This document shows positions 1 through 7,759 of a stretch of 64,000 bases of DNA, one piece after another. The translations under genes and the position numbers were made by a program. Origin of the DNA: Bacteroidales bacterium (lineage in GTDB: Bacteria; Bacteroidota; Bacteroidia; Bacteroidales; UBA932); contig SFMG01000005.1 in assembly GCA_004554455.1 (NCBI GenBank), forward strand, positions 1-64,000, in the 5' to 3' direction. Position 1 is the first letter of the stretch. Each line of letters starts with the position of its first letter. Below the pieces are notes generated by a model, which saw only the letters and a program-made list of their open reading frames with translations, did no database searches and was not told the DNA's origin.

Positions 1-95
1 GCCTTGAAGCCAGAGTCTTCCATAAGGTTCACGAACAGTCTTCCCTTCGAGTCCCTTTCCGGAACTCCGTTCGATTTCTTTTGTTTTTTGTTCAT
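1..95 (-). CDS. Partial PD-(D/E)XK nuclease/transposase-family (Rpn-like) protein, N-terminus only
   Basis: An ATG read on the minus strand at 95 opens a frame that runs off the left edge of the window, giving about 31 residues. After a basic start (MNKKQKKSNG) it reads VPERDSKGRLFVNLMEDSGFK. The D-x-G-F-K ending resembles the N-terminal motif of the Bacteroidetes PD-(D/E)XK nuclease family transposases (Rpn type), where it precedes the nuclease domain. No catalytic residue is inside the window, so the assignment rests on this short motif. It is divergent from argR, with about 335 bases between the two starts. Confidence 0.4.
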   Translation of the reverse strand, partial: MNKKQKKSNGVPERDSKGRLFVNLMEDSGFK

Positions 96-270
96 AGTTC
101 CATATAATTGTTAGAGATGTTTACCTATGAACTGCAAAAGTATAAGAATTTCGCTCTGATTTTCAAGCTCATTCCTGCCGCCTGTCAGATTTTGTGAATT
201 TTGAAGATATTTATGGATTTTTGAATGATTAGCCCTGAAAGCATTCAAAAATTTTGCGCTTATTTGAGCC

Positions 271-310
271 GATTCTAATTTTTGTTGCGGCAAAGATGAA
301 TGGTTTCGCC
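271..310. repeat. Solitary copy of dispersed intergenic repeat (module C)
   Basis: GATTCTAATTTTTGTTGCGG followed by CAAAGATGAATGGTTTCGCC matches the repeat found once at 11261-11310 and four times in tandem at 38604-38935. In each copy an A/T-rich segment is followed by TTGC-GCAAAG, then GAAnnG and CGCC. It lies outside any gene. Its function is unknown. Confidence 0.6.
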
Positions 311-330
311 TTCAGCGGGCGAAAGCGCCA

Positions 331-423
331 TGAATTGAATAATTTTCGTGATTTTGCTGCAAAATATGCATAATAACTTTGTAAAATGAATAAAAATGAG
401 TATTTTTGCAACGAAAAATGAAT
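331..423. promoter_or_regulatory. Possible ArgR-binding TGAAT motifs upstream of argR
   Basis: TGAAT occurs at 331-335, 336-340, 387-391 and 419-423, in A/T-rich context around the argR promoter. TGAAT/ATTCA is the half-site of ARG boxes in other bacteria, and argR genes are usually autoregulated. No full palindrome of the classical type is visible, so this is only a suggestion. Confidence 0.25.
378..408 (+). promoter_or_regulatory. argR promoter, Bacteroidetes consensus
   Basis: TTTG at 378-381 and TATTTTTG at 401-408 are separated by exactly 19 bases. This matches the Bacteroidetes primary-sigma consensus TTTG-N19-21-TAnnTTTG. Transcription should start near 414, giving a leader of about 18 bases before the argR ATG at 432. 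Confidence 0.65.
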
Positions 424-431
424 AAAATCGT

Positions 432-902
432 ATGGCGCACAAAATTGAAAGACAGAAAGTGATACTCAAACTCGTGTCAGCGGGTATAGTACATAATCAG
501 GAAGAACTGCAGGCCCTGCTCGAGGAGAGAGGGCTTATTGTTACTCAGGCGACTCTCTCCAGGGATGTCAACGAGCTCAAGCTGGCAAAGTACAGGGCGG
601 CGGATGGAAGTCTCTGTTACCGACGAGGTGTGACGATGATTGAGAATGCGCCGGCGACTACATCGGACGGTGTGCTGAGCATAGAGTTCTGCGGAAATAT
701 GGCGGTGGTCAAGACCCATCCGGGCTTCGCCAATATCGTGGCTTTTTCGCTGGACAAGGAGGCACCGCTGTCGGTGGCCGGAACAATCGCTGGAGACGAC
801 ACCGTGTTCGTCGTGCTCAGGAAATCCGATGACAGACAGGCCGTTCTCGATGAGCTCAATCCTATACTCCCCGGCATAGCCGACAAGGTGATATCCGACT
901 GA
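432..902 (+). CDS. argR: Arginine repressor ArgR
   Basis: At 156 residues this is normal length for ArgR. The N-terminal half is a winged helix-turn-helix: helix 1 around HKIERQKVILKLV, and the recognition motif QATLSRDVNELKL near residues 39-51 is diagnostic. The C-terminal half (about 80-156) is the hexamerisation and arginine-binding domain. By family knowledge it binds arginine as corepressor and silences ARG-box promoters. It heads the arginine gene cluster and so is the likely regulator of the following genes and of itself. The 155-base spacer to argG contains inverted repeats but no obvious promoter of its own, so argR may be co-transcribed with the operon. Confidence 0.95.
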   Translation: MAHKIERQKVILKLVSAGIVHNQEELQALLEERGLIVTQATLSRDVNELKLAKYRAADGSLCYRRGVTMIENAPATTSDGVLSIEFCGNMAVVKTHPGFANIVAFSLDKEAPLSVAGTIAGDDTVFVVLRKSDDRQAVLDELNPILPGIADKVISD

Positions 903-964
903 CCGTTCCCTCGGCCCCCGACCCAGCCCCAGCCCGGCACAACCCCTTAAAATGACTAATACCC

Positions 965-1035
965 ACGGCAACCCTCGGACACTCCCGCACAGCTCGGGAA
1001 CTCCCGGAACCCTCGGGCACTCCCGGAGTTGCCGT
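965..1035. repeat. Inverted repeat enclosing C/G-rich short repeats in the argR-argG spacer
   Basis: ACGGCAAC (965-972) and GTTGCCGT (1028-1035) form a perfect 8-bp inverted repeat. The 55 bases between carry an imperfect direct repeat of the form ACCCTCGG-r-CACTCCCG (starting near 972 and 1009) and several CCCG/CGGG pairs, so the transcript could fold extensively just before the argG start at 1058. Whether this is a regulatory leader or a remnant of repeat insertion is not clear. Confidence 0.5.
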
Positions 1036-1057
1036 CAGAATAAACCCCAAAATACCG

Positions 1058-2800
1058 ATGGAAGACTTTATTGTTGAAGTTGCTTCAGAGAAGCACATCC
1101 CCTACATCCCCGAGATACTCAAGACCATCGAGGACGCGACAAAAGTAAGAGGCACTGGCATAGCCAAGAGGAAACCCGAATATATTGAACAGAAAATGCG
1201 CGAAGGCAAGGCCATAATCGCGATGAAAGGCGATATTTTTGCGGGATTCTGTTACATAGAAAGCTGGGACCACGAGAAATTCGTGGCCAACTCCGGACTC
1301 ATCGTAAAGCCGGAATTCCGCGGCAAGGGACTCGCCAAGGCCATCAAGAAAAAGGCCTTCGAGCTCTCCCGCAGCCGTTTTCCGAACGCGAAGATCTTCG
1401 GTCTGACCACAGGAGCGGCAGTGATGAAAATCAACACCGAACTGGGCTACGTTCCCGTGACCTTCGAGGACCTCACCACGGACCCGACCTTCTGGAAGGG
1501 CTGCGAAAGCTGTATCAACTACGACGTGCTCACCCGCAACAACTTCACGCGCTGCCTCTGCACCGGAATGCTCTACCGCCCGGCGCCGAAAAAGGTCGTC
1601 GTGGCCTTCAGCGGCGGTCTGGACACCTCCTTCACCGTCAGCTACCTTGCGAACGAAAAGGGATATGAGGTATATGCGGCCTGCGCCAATACGGGCGGCT
1701 TCTCCGCCGAGCAGCTCAAACAGAACGAGGAGAACGCCTACAAACTCGGCGCGAAGAAATACGTGACCCTCGACGTAACGAAGGAATATTACGAAAAGAC
1801 CATTAAATATATGGTATATGGCAACGTGCTCCGCAACGGGACATATCCGATTTCGGTATCGTCGGAACGCATATTCCAGGCAATGGCCATCGCACGCTAC
1901 GCGAAGGAGATAGGCGCGGATGCGATAGCGCACGGCTCGACAGGCGCCGGCAACGACCAGGTGCGCTTCGATATGACCTTTATGGTAATGGCGCCGGATA
2001 TGGAAATCATAACCCTGACGAGGGATATGGCTCTGACGCGCCAGTACGAAGTTGATTACCTCAATGCGCACGGCTTCCCGGCCGACTTCGCGAAGCTGAA
2101 ATATTCCTATAACGTCGGACTCTGGGGCACTTCCATCTGCGGAGGCGAGATCCTGGACAGCCGTCAGGGGCTGCCGGAGGAGGCATATCTTAAGCAGGTC
2201 AGCAAAGAGGGCAGCGAAGAGATAGCGCTCGAATTCGAAAAGGGCGTGCTGGTCGGAGTCAACGGCAGAAGGTACAATGACGGAGTGGAAGCCATACAGG
2301 CCGTCGAAAGCATAGCGGCGCCGTACGGAATCGGACGCGATATGCACGTGGGAGACACAATCATAGGCATAAAGGGCCGTGTGGGCTTCGAGGCGGCAGC
2401 ACCTATGCTCATAATTGCGGCGCACAAGTTCCTCGAGAAGTTCACCCTGAGCAAGTGGCAGCAGTACTGGAAGGACCAGGTGGCCAACTGGTATGGAATG
2501 TTCCTGCACGAGAGCCAGTATCTCGAGCCGGTGATGAGGGACATAGAGGCAATGCTCGAGAGCAGCCAGCGCAACGTGAACGGCTGCGTGACTATGCTTC
2601 TGGCGCCGAGACGTTTCGAGACCGTGGGCGTGGACTCCAAGGATGACCTGGTCAAGAACAAGCTCGGGGAATATGGCGAGATGCAGAAGGGCTGGACTTC
2701 GGACGATGCCAAGGGCTTCATCAAGGTGAGCGCCACTGCCCTGAGGGCCTATTACCTCAATCACAAGGATGAGGCGGACGCCCTCGAGAAGGAGCTTTAG
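1058..2800 (+). CDS. argG: GNAT N-acyltransferase fused to argininosuccinate synthase
   Basis: A single 580-residue frame. Residues 1-175 are a GNAT acyltransferase with the acyl-CoA motif RGKGLA at 88-93 and a cysteine cluster C149/C152/C166/C168 that could bind zinc. Residues 178-580 are a full argininosuccinate synthase with the ATP pyrophosphatase loop SGGLDTS at 185-191. ArgG joins citrulline to aspartate. In Bacteroides a closely similar GNAT protein is encoded as a separate gene next to argG and is the best candidate for the first step (N-acetyl- or N-succinylglutamate synthase). Here the two are one polypeptide with no stop or frameshift visible. The role of the GNAT half is inferred from context; ArgG is certain. 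Confidence 0.92.
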   Translation: MEDFIVEVASEKHIPYIPEILKTIEDATKVRGTGIAKRKPEYIEQKMREGKAIIAMKGDIFAGFCYIESWDHEKFVANSGLIVKPEFRGKGLAKAIKKKAFELSRSRFPNAKIFGLTTGAAVMKINTELGYVPVTFEDLTTDPTFWKGCESCINYDVLTRNNFTRCLCTGMLYRPAPKKVVVAFSGGLDTSFTVSYLANEKGYEVYAACANTGGFSAEQLKQNEENAYKLGAKKYVTLDVTKEYYEKTIKYMVYGNVLRNGTYPISVSSERIFQAMAIARYAKEIGADAIAHGSTGAGNDQVRFDMTFMVMAPDMEIITLTRDMALTRQYEVDYLNAHGFPADFAKLKYSYNVGLWGTSICGGEILDSRQGLPEEAYLKQVSKEGSEEIALEFEKGVLVGVNGRRYNDGVEAIQAVESIAAPYGIGRDMHVGDTIIGIKGRVGFEAAAPMLIIAAHKFLEKFTLSKWQQYWKDQVANWYGMFLHESQYLEPVMRDIEAMLESSQRNVNGCVTMLLAPRRFETVGVDSKDDLVKNKLGEYGEMQKGWTSDDAKGFIKVSATALRAYYLNHKDEADALEKEL

Positions 2801-2819
2801 GGAAAAAGATTAACACACA

Positions 2820-3782
2820 ATGATCAAAGCAGGAATAATAGGCGCCGCGGGCTACACTGCGGGCGAACTCATAAGAATACTGGTGAATCACCCGGATGTG
2901 GAGATTAGCTTCGCGCAATCCTCCAGCAGCGCCGGAAGGAAGGTCTGGGAAGTTCATTCGGGCCTCTACGGTGACTGCAATCTGGAGTTCAGTGCGGATG
3001 CCCCGCTGGAAAGCGCGGACGTGGTCTTCCTCTGCGGAGGACACGGCAAAAGCTCGGCATACTGGGCTGAAAATCAAAGACCTGAGAAGCTGAAGGTGAT
3101 CGACCTGGCCCAGGACTACAGGGATGAGAGCGAGGGCTATGTCTATGGGCTGCCGGAGCTGCAGCGCGAGAAGATTGCCGGGGCACAGCTCATAGCCAAT
3201 CCCGGCTGCTTTGCCACTGCCATACAACTGGCCCTGATTCCGCTGGCGGCCGGTGGGCTGCTGAAGGACAGGGTCGATATCACTGCCATCACGGGCTCCA
3301 CGGGAGCGGGCGTCAAGCCGGGCGCTACCACCCACTTCAGCTGGAGGAACAACAATGTGTCGGTTTACAAGGCCTTTGAACACCAACACCTCAAGGAGAT
3401 AGGGATGAACCTGCACAGGCTTCAGCCGGATTTCGATGGAGACCTGAACTTCATTCCGGTGAGGGGCGATTTCGCCCGGGGCATACTCGCTTCGGTCCAC
3501 ACCCGCTGCGAACTGAACCTCGAGGCCGCCCGGGAACTTTACCGGGAATACTATTCCGGCGCTCCGTTCACCTTCCTCTACGACGGCAACGTGGACCTAA
3601 AGCAGGTCGTCAATACCAACAAATGCCTGCTCAGTCTGGAGAAGCACGGGGATTACCTGATGGTCAACTCCGTGATAGACAATCTCTTGAAGGGCGCTTC
3701 CGGACAGGCGGTGCAAAATATGAACCTTATTTTCGGACTTCCGGAGGACCGCGGGCTCAGACTCAAGGCCTCGGCTTTCTGA
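2820..3782 (+). CDS. argC: N-acyl-gamma-glutamyl-phosphate reductase ArgC
   Basis: 320 residues, the usual size for ArgC. The N-terminal NADPH-binding fold starts with AGIIGAAGYTAGELIR (4-19). The catalytic cysteine is C130 in NPGCFATA, followed by GSTGAGVKPG. It reduces the acylated glutamyl phosphate made by ArgB to the semialdehyde used by ArgD. It starts 19 bases after argG and is followed 15 bases later by argD, so co-transcription is very likely. In Bacteroides the acyl group of the pathway is thought to be succinyl rather than acetyl, and the same probably applies here. Confidence 0.95.
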   Translation: MIKAGIIGAAGYTAGELIRILVNHPDVEISFAQSSSSAGRKVWEVHSGLYGDCNLEFSADAPLESADVVFLCGGHGKSSAYWAENQRPEKLKVIDLAQDYRDESEGYVYGLPELQREKIAGAQLIANPGCFATAIQLALIPLAAGGLLKDRVDITAITGSTGAGVKPGATTHFSWRNNNVSVYKAFEHQHLKEIGMNLHRLQPDFDGDLNFIPVRGDFARGILASVHTRCELNLEAARELYREYYSGAPFTFLYDGNVDLKQVVNTNKCLLSLEKHGDYLMVNSVIDNLLKGASGQAVQNMNLIFGLPEDRGLRLKASAF

Positions 3783-3797
3783 GAGAATTAACAGAAT

Positions 3798-4919
3798 ATG
3801 GAACTTTTCGACGTATATTCACTTTTCGACGTGACGCCCGTACGCGGCAGTCTCTGCAAGGTCTGGGATGACAGGGGACAGGAATATCTGGACCTCTACG
3901 GTGGCCACGCCGTGATTTCGGTGGGCCACAGCCATCCCGACTATGTCAAGGCGCTGAGCTCGCAGCTGGAGCGTATCGGCTTCTATTCCAACAGCGTACG
4001 CAATCCTCTGCAGGAGGAACTTGCCCACCGCTTGGGGGAGGCCTCGGGATATCCCGACTACAGTCTCTTCCTCGACAACTCCGGGGCGGAATCCAATGAG
4101 AATGCCCTCAAGCTGGCCTCTTTCCACACCGGCCGGGACAGGGTGGTGGCCTTCCGCAAGAGCTTTCACGGCCGTACCTCGGGCGCGGTCGCAGTCACCG
4201 ACAATCCGAAGATAGTCTCGCCTTTCAACGCCGTGCACAAGGTCAGCTTCTGCGAGCTTAACGACATTGCCGCCGTTGAGGCGGAACTGAGCCGCGGCGA
4301 CGTCGCTGCGGTGATAATCGAGGGCATACAGGGCTGCGGCGGGATAAATATGCCTGAAGCGGAGTTCATGCAGCAGCTCAGTGTCCTCTGCCGCAAGTTC
4401 GGCACCGTGCTGGTACTCGACGAGGTGCAGAGCGGCTACGGCAGGACCGGCAGTTTCTTCGCGCACCAGTGGTACGGAATACGCCCGGATATCATCACAA
4501 TGGGCAAGGGCATCGCGAACGGCTTCCCTTGCGGCGGCATACTCATATCTCCTGAATTCCAGGCGGTCAAGGGCATGCTCGGCACGACTTTCGGCGGCAA
4601 CTATCTCGCTATGGCGGCCGCAATCGCCGTGCTGGACATAATGGAGAAGGAGAATCTCGTCGCCAACGCACTCGAGGTCGGCGAGTACCTGAAGGCCTCC
4701 ATTCCGGCCTCGGAGCAGATACGCGAGGTGCGCGGACGTGGCCTTATGCTCGGCATCGAATTCAACGGGCCGGTCGCGGAACTGCGTCGCCGTCTGCTTT
4801 TCGAGAAGCATATATTCACCGGTGTCGCAGGCAGCAATATGGTACGTCTGCTCGCTCCTCTGTGCCTGACGAAGGCGGAGGCGGAACAATTTGTCAACTC
4901 ACTTAAGGATATATTATGA
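3798..4919 (+). CDS. argD: N-acylornithine aminotransferase ArgD
   Basis: 373-residue class-III PLP aminotransferase. Visible motifs are NSGAESNENALKLA (94-107), the PLP-binding DEVQSGYGRTG (208-218) and the Schiff-base lysine K237 in TMGKGIANGFP. It converts N-acylglutamate semialdehyde to N-acylornithine with glutamate as donor. Its stop codon overlaps the argF' start in an ATGA arrangement (4916-4919), so the two are likely translationally coupled. Confidence 0.94.
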   Translation: MELFDVYSLFDVTPVRGSLCKVWDDRGQEYLDLYGGHAVISVGHSHPDYVKALSSQLERIGFYSNSVRNPLQEELAHRLGEASGYPDYSLFLDNSGAESNENALKLASFHTGRDRVVAFRKSFHGRTSGAVAVTDNPKIVSPFNAVHKVSFCELNDIAAVEAELSRGDVAAVIIEGIQGCGGINMPEAEFMQQLSVLCRKFGTVLVLDEVQSGYGRTGSFFAHQWYGIRPDIITMGKGIANGFPCGGILISPEFQAVKGMLGTTFGGNYLAMAAAIAVLDIMEKENLVANALEVGEYLKASIPASEQIREVRGRGLMLGIEFNGPVAELRRRLLFEKHIFTGVAGSNMVRLLAPLCLTKAEAEQFVNSLKDIL

Positions 4920-5884
4920 AATCATTCTTTCACGTACAGGATATAGGAAATCTCTCCACGGCTCTCGAGGAGGCAAGGCAGGTGAAGGCCAATCCTTTCG
5001 CCTGGAAGCATCTGGGCGAGAACAAGACCATTATGCTGGTTTTCTTCAACAGCTCGCTCAGGACGAGGCTCAGCAGCCAGAAGGCCGCCTACAACCTGGG
5101 TATGAACCCAATAGTGCTCAACATAGGTCAGGACAGCTGGAAGCTGGAGACCGAGCTGGGCGTGGTTATGGACGGGGACAAGTCCGAGCATCTGAGGGAG
5201 GCCATACCGGTGATGGCCAGCTATTGCGACATCATAGGCGTGCGCTCTTTCGCAGGTCTGCAGGACAGGGATTTCGATTATGCCGAGACCATACTCCAGC
5301 AGTTCGTGCAGTACAGCGGCAAGCCGGTCATATCCCTGGAGTCGGCTACGGTGCACCCGTGCCAGGCCTTCGCGGACCTCATCACCATCGACGAGTACAA
5401 GAAGAAGGCCCGCCCGAAGGTGGTCCTCAGCTGGGCTCCCCATCCGCGCGCCCTTCCCCAGGCCGTGCCGAATTCCTTCGCGGAATGGATGAATGCCGCT
5501 GACGTGGATTTCGTGATCACCCATCCGGAGGGCTACGAGCTGGATCCGCTTTTCGCCGGCAATGCAAAGGTGGAATACGATCAGATGAAGGCCTTCGAGG
5601 GAGCGGATTTCATCTATGCCAAGAACTGGAGCTGCCCGGGCGTCACCAATCCGGCCGATTACGGCAAGATTCTGTCAAAGGATATGTCCTGGACGGTCGA
5701 TGAGGCCCACATGGCGGTCACGGACAATGCCTTCTTTATGCATTGTCTGCCGGTAAGGCGCAATATGATAGTTTCGGATGCCGTCATAGACGCCCCTACC
5801 AGTCTCGTCATCCCGGAGGCGGCCAACAGGGTGGTCAGCATACAGGTGGTTATGAAGCGTATGCTCGAGGCTCTTAATCTTTAG
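4916..5884 (+). CDS. argF': N-succinylornithine carbamoyltransferase (ArgF' type)
   Basis: 322 residues, of the transcarbamylase class that acts on acylated ornithine instead of ornithine. The carbamoyl-phosphate motif is SSLRTR (46-51), and HCLPVRRNMIVSD near 288-300 is typical of the Bacteroides enzyme. In published work residue 90 of the B. fragilis enzyme (Pro) and residue 92 of the Xanthomonas enzyme (Glu) set succinyl versus acetyl specificity. Here position 90, in DGDKSEHL, is Ser. A Glu-to-Ser change in the Xanthomonas enzyme was reported to give a succinylornithine enzyme, so the succinyl substrate is inferred. It sits between argD and argB in the arginine operon. Confidence 0.9.
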   Translation: MKSFFHVQDIGNLSTALEEARQVKANPFAWKHLGENKTIMLVFFNSSLRTRLSSQKAAYNLGMNPIVLNIGQDSWKLETELGVVMDGDKSEHLREAIPVMASYCDIIGVRSFAGLQDRDFDYAETILQQFVQYSGKPVISLESATVHPCQAFADLITIDEYKKKARPKVVLSWAPHPRALPQAVPNSFAEWMNAADVDFVITHPEGYELDPLFAGNAKVEYDQMKAFEGADFIYAKNWSCPGVTNPADYGKILSKDMSWTVDEAHMAVTDNAFFMHCLPVRRNMIVSDAVIDAPTSLVIPEAANRVVSIQVVMKRMLEALNL

Positions 5885-5888
5885 CAAT

Positions 5889-6650
5889 ATGTTGAAACTC
5901 AATATCTTAAAGGTCGGGGGTGCCGTCGTTGAGGACGATGCGGCCCTCGATGCTTTCATAGGGCGCTTCTCTGCCCTTGATGGTCTGAAGCTGCTGGTCC
6001 ACGGAGGCGGCAGGACCGCGAGCGACCTGGCCTCGCGCCTTGGTATCCAGACAGTTATGGTCGGAGGGCGTCGCGTGACTGATGCCGACACCCTCAAACT
6101 GGTGACCTCGGTCTATGCCGGCCTGGTGAACAAGAATATAGTCGCGAAACTCCAGGGCGCGGGCGTGAAGTCTTTCGGAATATGCGGGGCGGATTTCGGC
6201 TGCATCAGAAGCGTGCGCCGTCCAGTCACCCCCGAGGGCGTGGACTACGGTTTCGTCGGCGACGTGGTGGACGTGGACTACGACGCCATATCGCTGCTGC
6301 TTTTCAAGAATTGCGTGCCTGTCGTCGCTCCCATCACCTGCGATATGAACGGTCAGCTGCTCAATACGAATGCCGATACGGTGGCCTCGGAGCTGGCTTC
6401 GGCCCTTTCGCGCATTTTCGACGTCACCCTGACTTTCTGTTTCGAGAAGGAAGGCGTGCTCGACGCGGACGGCCGTCTGATTCCGCGCATCGATTCGGCG
6501 TCTTTCGAGGCCCTGAAGGCGGACGGCACCGTCAGCGGCGGTATGCTTCCTAAGCTCGAAAATGCCTTTGCGGCCCTTCGTCGCGGTGTTTCGCAGGTCC
6601 GAATCGCCTCCGCCTCCGCACCCGACGCCGGCACTTCGATTGCCTTGTAG
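5889..6650 (+). CDS. argB: N-acylglutamate kinase ArgB
   Basis: 253 residues of the amino acid kinase fold. The N-terminal glycine loop is LKVGGAVVEDD (7-17), followed by LVHGGGRTASDLASRLG and the substrate-binding GGRRVTDADTLKLV. The C-terminal GGMLPKLENA is the nucleotide-site lysine segment. It phosphorylates N-acylglutamate (acetyl or, by pathway context, succinyl). It has no long N-terminal helix of the kind found in arginine-inhibited kinases, so feedback control may fall on another step or on ArgR. It starts 4 bases after argF'. A weak hairpin with a T-run follows its stop. Confidence 0.93.
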   Translation: MLKLNILKVGGAVVEDDAALDAFIGRFSALDGLKLLVHGGGRTASDLASRLGIQTVMVGGRRVTDADTLKLVTSVYAGLVNKNIVAKLQGAGVKSFGICGADFGCIRSVRRPVTPEGVDYGFVGDVVDVDYDAISLLLFKNCVPVVAPITCDMNGQLLNTNADTVASELASALSRIFDVTLTFCFEKEGVLDADGRLIPRIDSASFEALKADGTVSGGMLPKLENAFAALRRGVSQVRIASASAPDAGTSIAL

Positions 6651-6674
6651 CGACTATTTTCTATGTCGCTTTTT
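6649..6674 (+). terminator. Weak hairpin with T-run after argB
   Basis: AGCGAC (6649-6654) pairs with GTCGCT (6665-6670) across a 10-base A/T-rich loop and is followed by TTTT. The 6-bp stem overlaps the argB stop codon. It could attenuate read-through into argE, and a TAATATTG sequence at 6682-6689 resembles a -7 box for argE. Both are weak. Confidence 0.35.
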
Positions 6675-6703
6675 AGATATATAATATTGATATTTAAGTA
6701 TAT

Positions 6704-7753
6704 ATGGATATAAGCGAACTGGTACAGCTGCTGAAGGAGATGGTCACCATACCTTCCGTAAGCCGCGAGGAGCAGGCGCTCGCCGACCATTTGCAGGCAA
6801 GGCTGGAGGCGGCGGGGCTTTCCGTGTGCCGCAAGGGCGCGAACCTCTGGATCGAGGAGGACGGACGCGGCGACGGCAGGCCTGTGCTGCTGCTGAACGG
6901 GCATATAGACACGGTGCGGCCGGCTGCGGGATATAGTCGCGACCCGTATATCCCTTACGAGGAGAACGGACGCATATACGGTCTCGGTACCAACGACGAC
7001 GCGGCTTCGGTGCTGGCGCTGCTGGAGGCATATCTCCGTCTGCTGCCGAAGAAACGCGGCTACCGTATGGTCTGGTCGGCGACGGCGGAAGAGGAGGTCA
7101 GCGGAAGCGGGGGACTGGAACTGATATTGCCGGAACTGGGGGATATAGCCCTCGCGGTGGTCGGAGAGCCGACGGGAATGCGTATGGCCGTGGCGGAGAA
7201 GGGACTGATGGTGCTGGACTGCACGGCTTACGGACGCAGCGGACATGCGGCGCGCGACGAGGGGGAGAATGCGCTTTACAAGGCGCTGCCCGACATCGAA
7301 TGGTTCCGCAGCCACCGTTTCGAGAGGGTTTCGGACTACCTCGGAGAGGTGAAGATGAGCGTGACGATGATTTCCTGCGGCACCCAGCACAATGTGGTGC
7401 CGGACAAGTGCAGCTTCGTGGTGGATCTGCGTCCCAACGGCCTGTACACCAATTCCGAGCTGCTTGAGCTGATACGCTCCGAGGTTTCCTGCGAGCTGAA
7501 GCCGCGTTCCCTGCGACACAACAGCTCGCATATATCCCCGGATCATCCTGTGGTGCAAAGGGCCCGCGAGCTGGGGCTGGAGCTCTTCGGTTCGCCGACG
7601 ACCAGCAACCAGACGCTGCTGTCCTGTCCTTCGGTCAAGATAGGCCCGGGCGACTCGGCCCGTTCGCATTGCAGCGACGAATATATATGCATAGACGAGA
7701 TTTCGCAGGCTGTCGATATTTATGTAAATTTGCTTGATTCATTGATAATCTGA
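6704..7753 (+). CDS. argE: M20-family N-acylornithine/N-acylcitrulline deacylase (ArgE-like)
   Basis: 349-residue M20/ArgE-DapE metallopeptidase. Metal ligands and catalytic residues are visible: H67-x-D69 in NGHIDTV, D98 in GTNDDAAS, and E129/E130 in SATAEEEVSGSG. In a pathway using N-succinylornithine carbamoyltransferase, the deacylase would act on N-succinylcitrulline to free citrulline for ArgG. That substrate is inferred from the cluster, since the family also includes DapE and other deacylases. The gene lies 53 bases after argB and ends 6 bases before argH. ATG at 6704 is preceded by an A/T-rich stretch without a Shine-Dalgarno sequence, which is usual in Bacteroidetes. Confidence 0.9.
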   Translation: MDISELVQLLKEMVTIPSVSREEQALADHLQARLEAAGLSVCRKGANLWIEEDGRGDGRPVLLLNGHIDTVRPAAGYSRDPYIPYEENGRIYGLGTNDDAASVLALLEAYLRLLPKKRGYRMVWSATAEEEVSGSGGLELILPELGDIALAVVGEPTGMRMAVAEKGLMVLDCTAYGRSGHAARDEGENALYKALPDIEWFRSHRFERVSDYLGEVKMSVTMISCGTQHNVVPDKCSFVVDLRPNGLYTNSELLELIRSEVSCELKPRSLRHNSSHISPDHPVVQRARELGLELFGSPTTSNQTLLSCPSVKIGPGDSARSHCSDEYICIDEISQAVDIYVNLLDSLII

Positions 7754-7759
7754 GTTCGA

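Larger units (their letters stand above)
96..431. other. Intergenic region between the nuclease-like gene and argR
   Basis: No convincing gene. The short open frames here lack codon character and a recognisable product. The region holds one copy of a dispersed repeat (271-310), several TGAAT motifs and the argR promoter, listed separately. It is clearly more AT-rich than the coding DNA beside it. Confidence 0.6.

Noticed and set aside
111..469. Minus-strand frames upstream of argR
   Set aside because: They are A/T-rich, overlap the argR promoter, and have no recognisable product.
952..1080. Possible arginine leader peptide before argG
   Set aside because: Only four of 42 codons are Arg, no terminator hairpin with T-run follows, and ArgR is present to regulate the operon.
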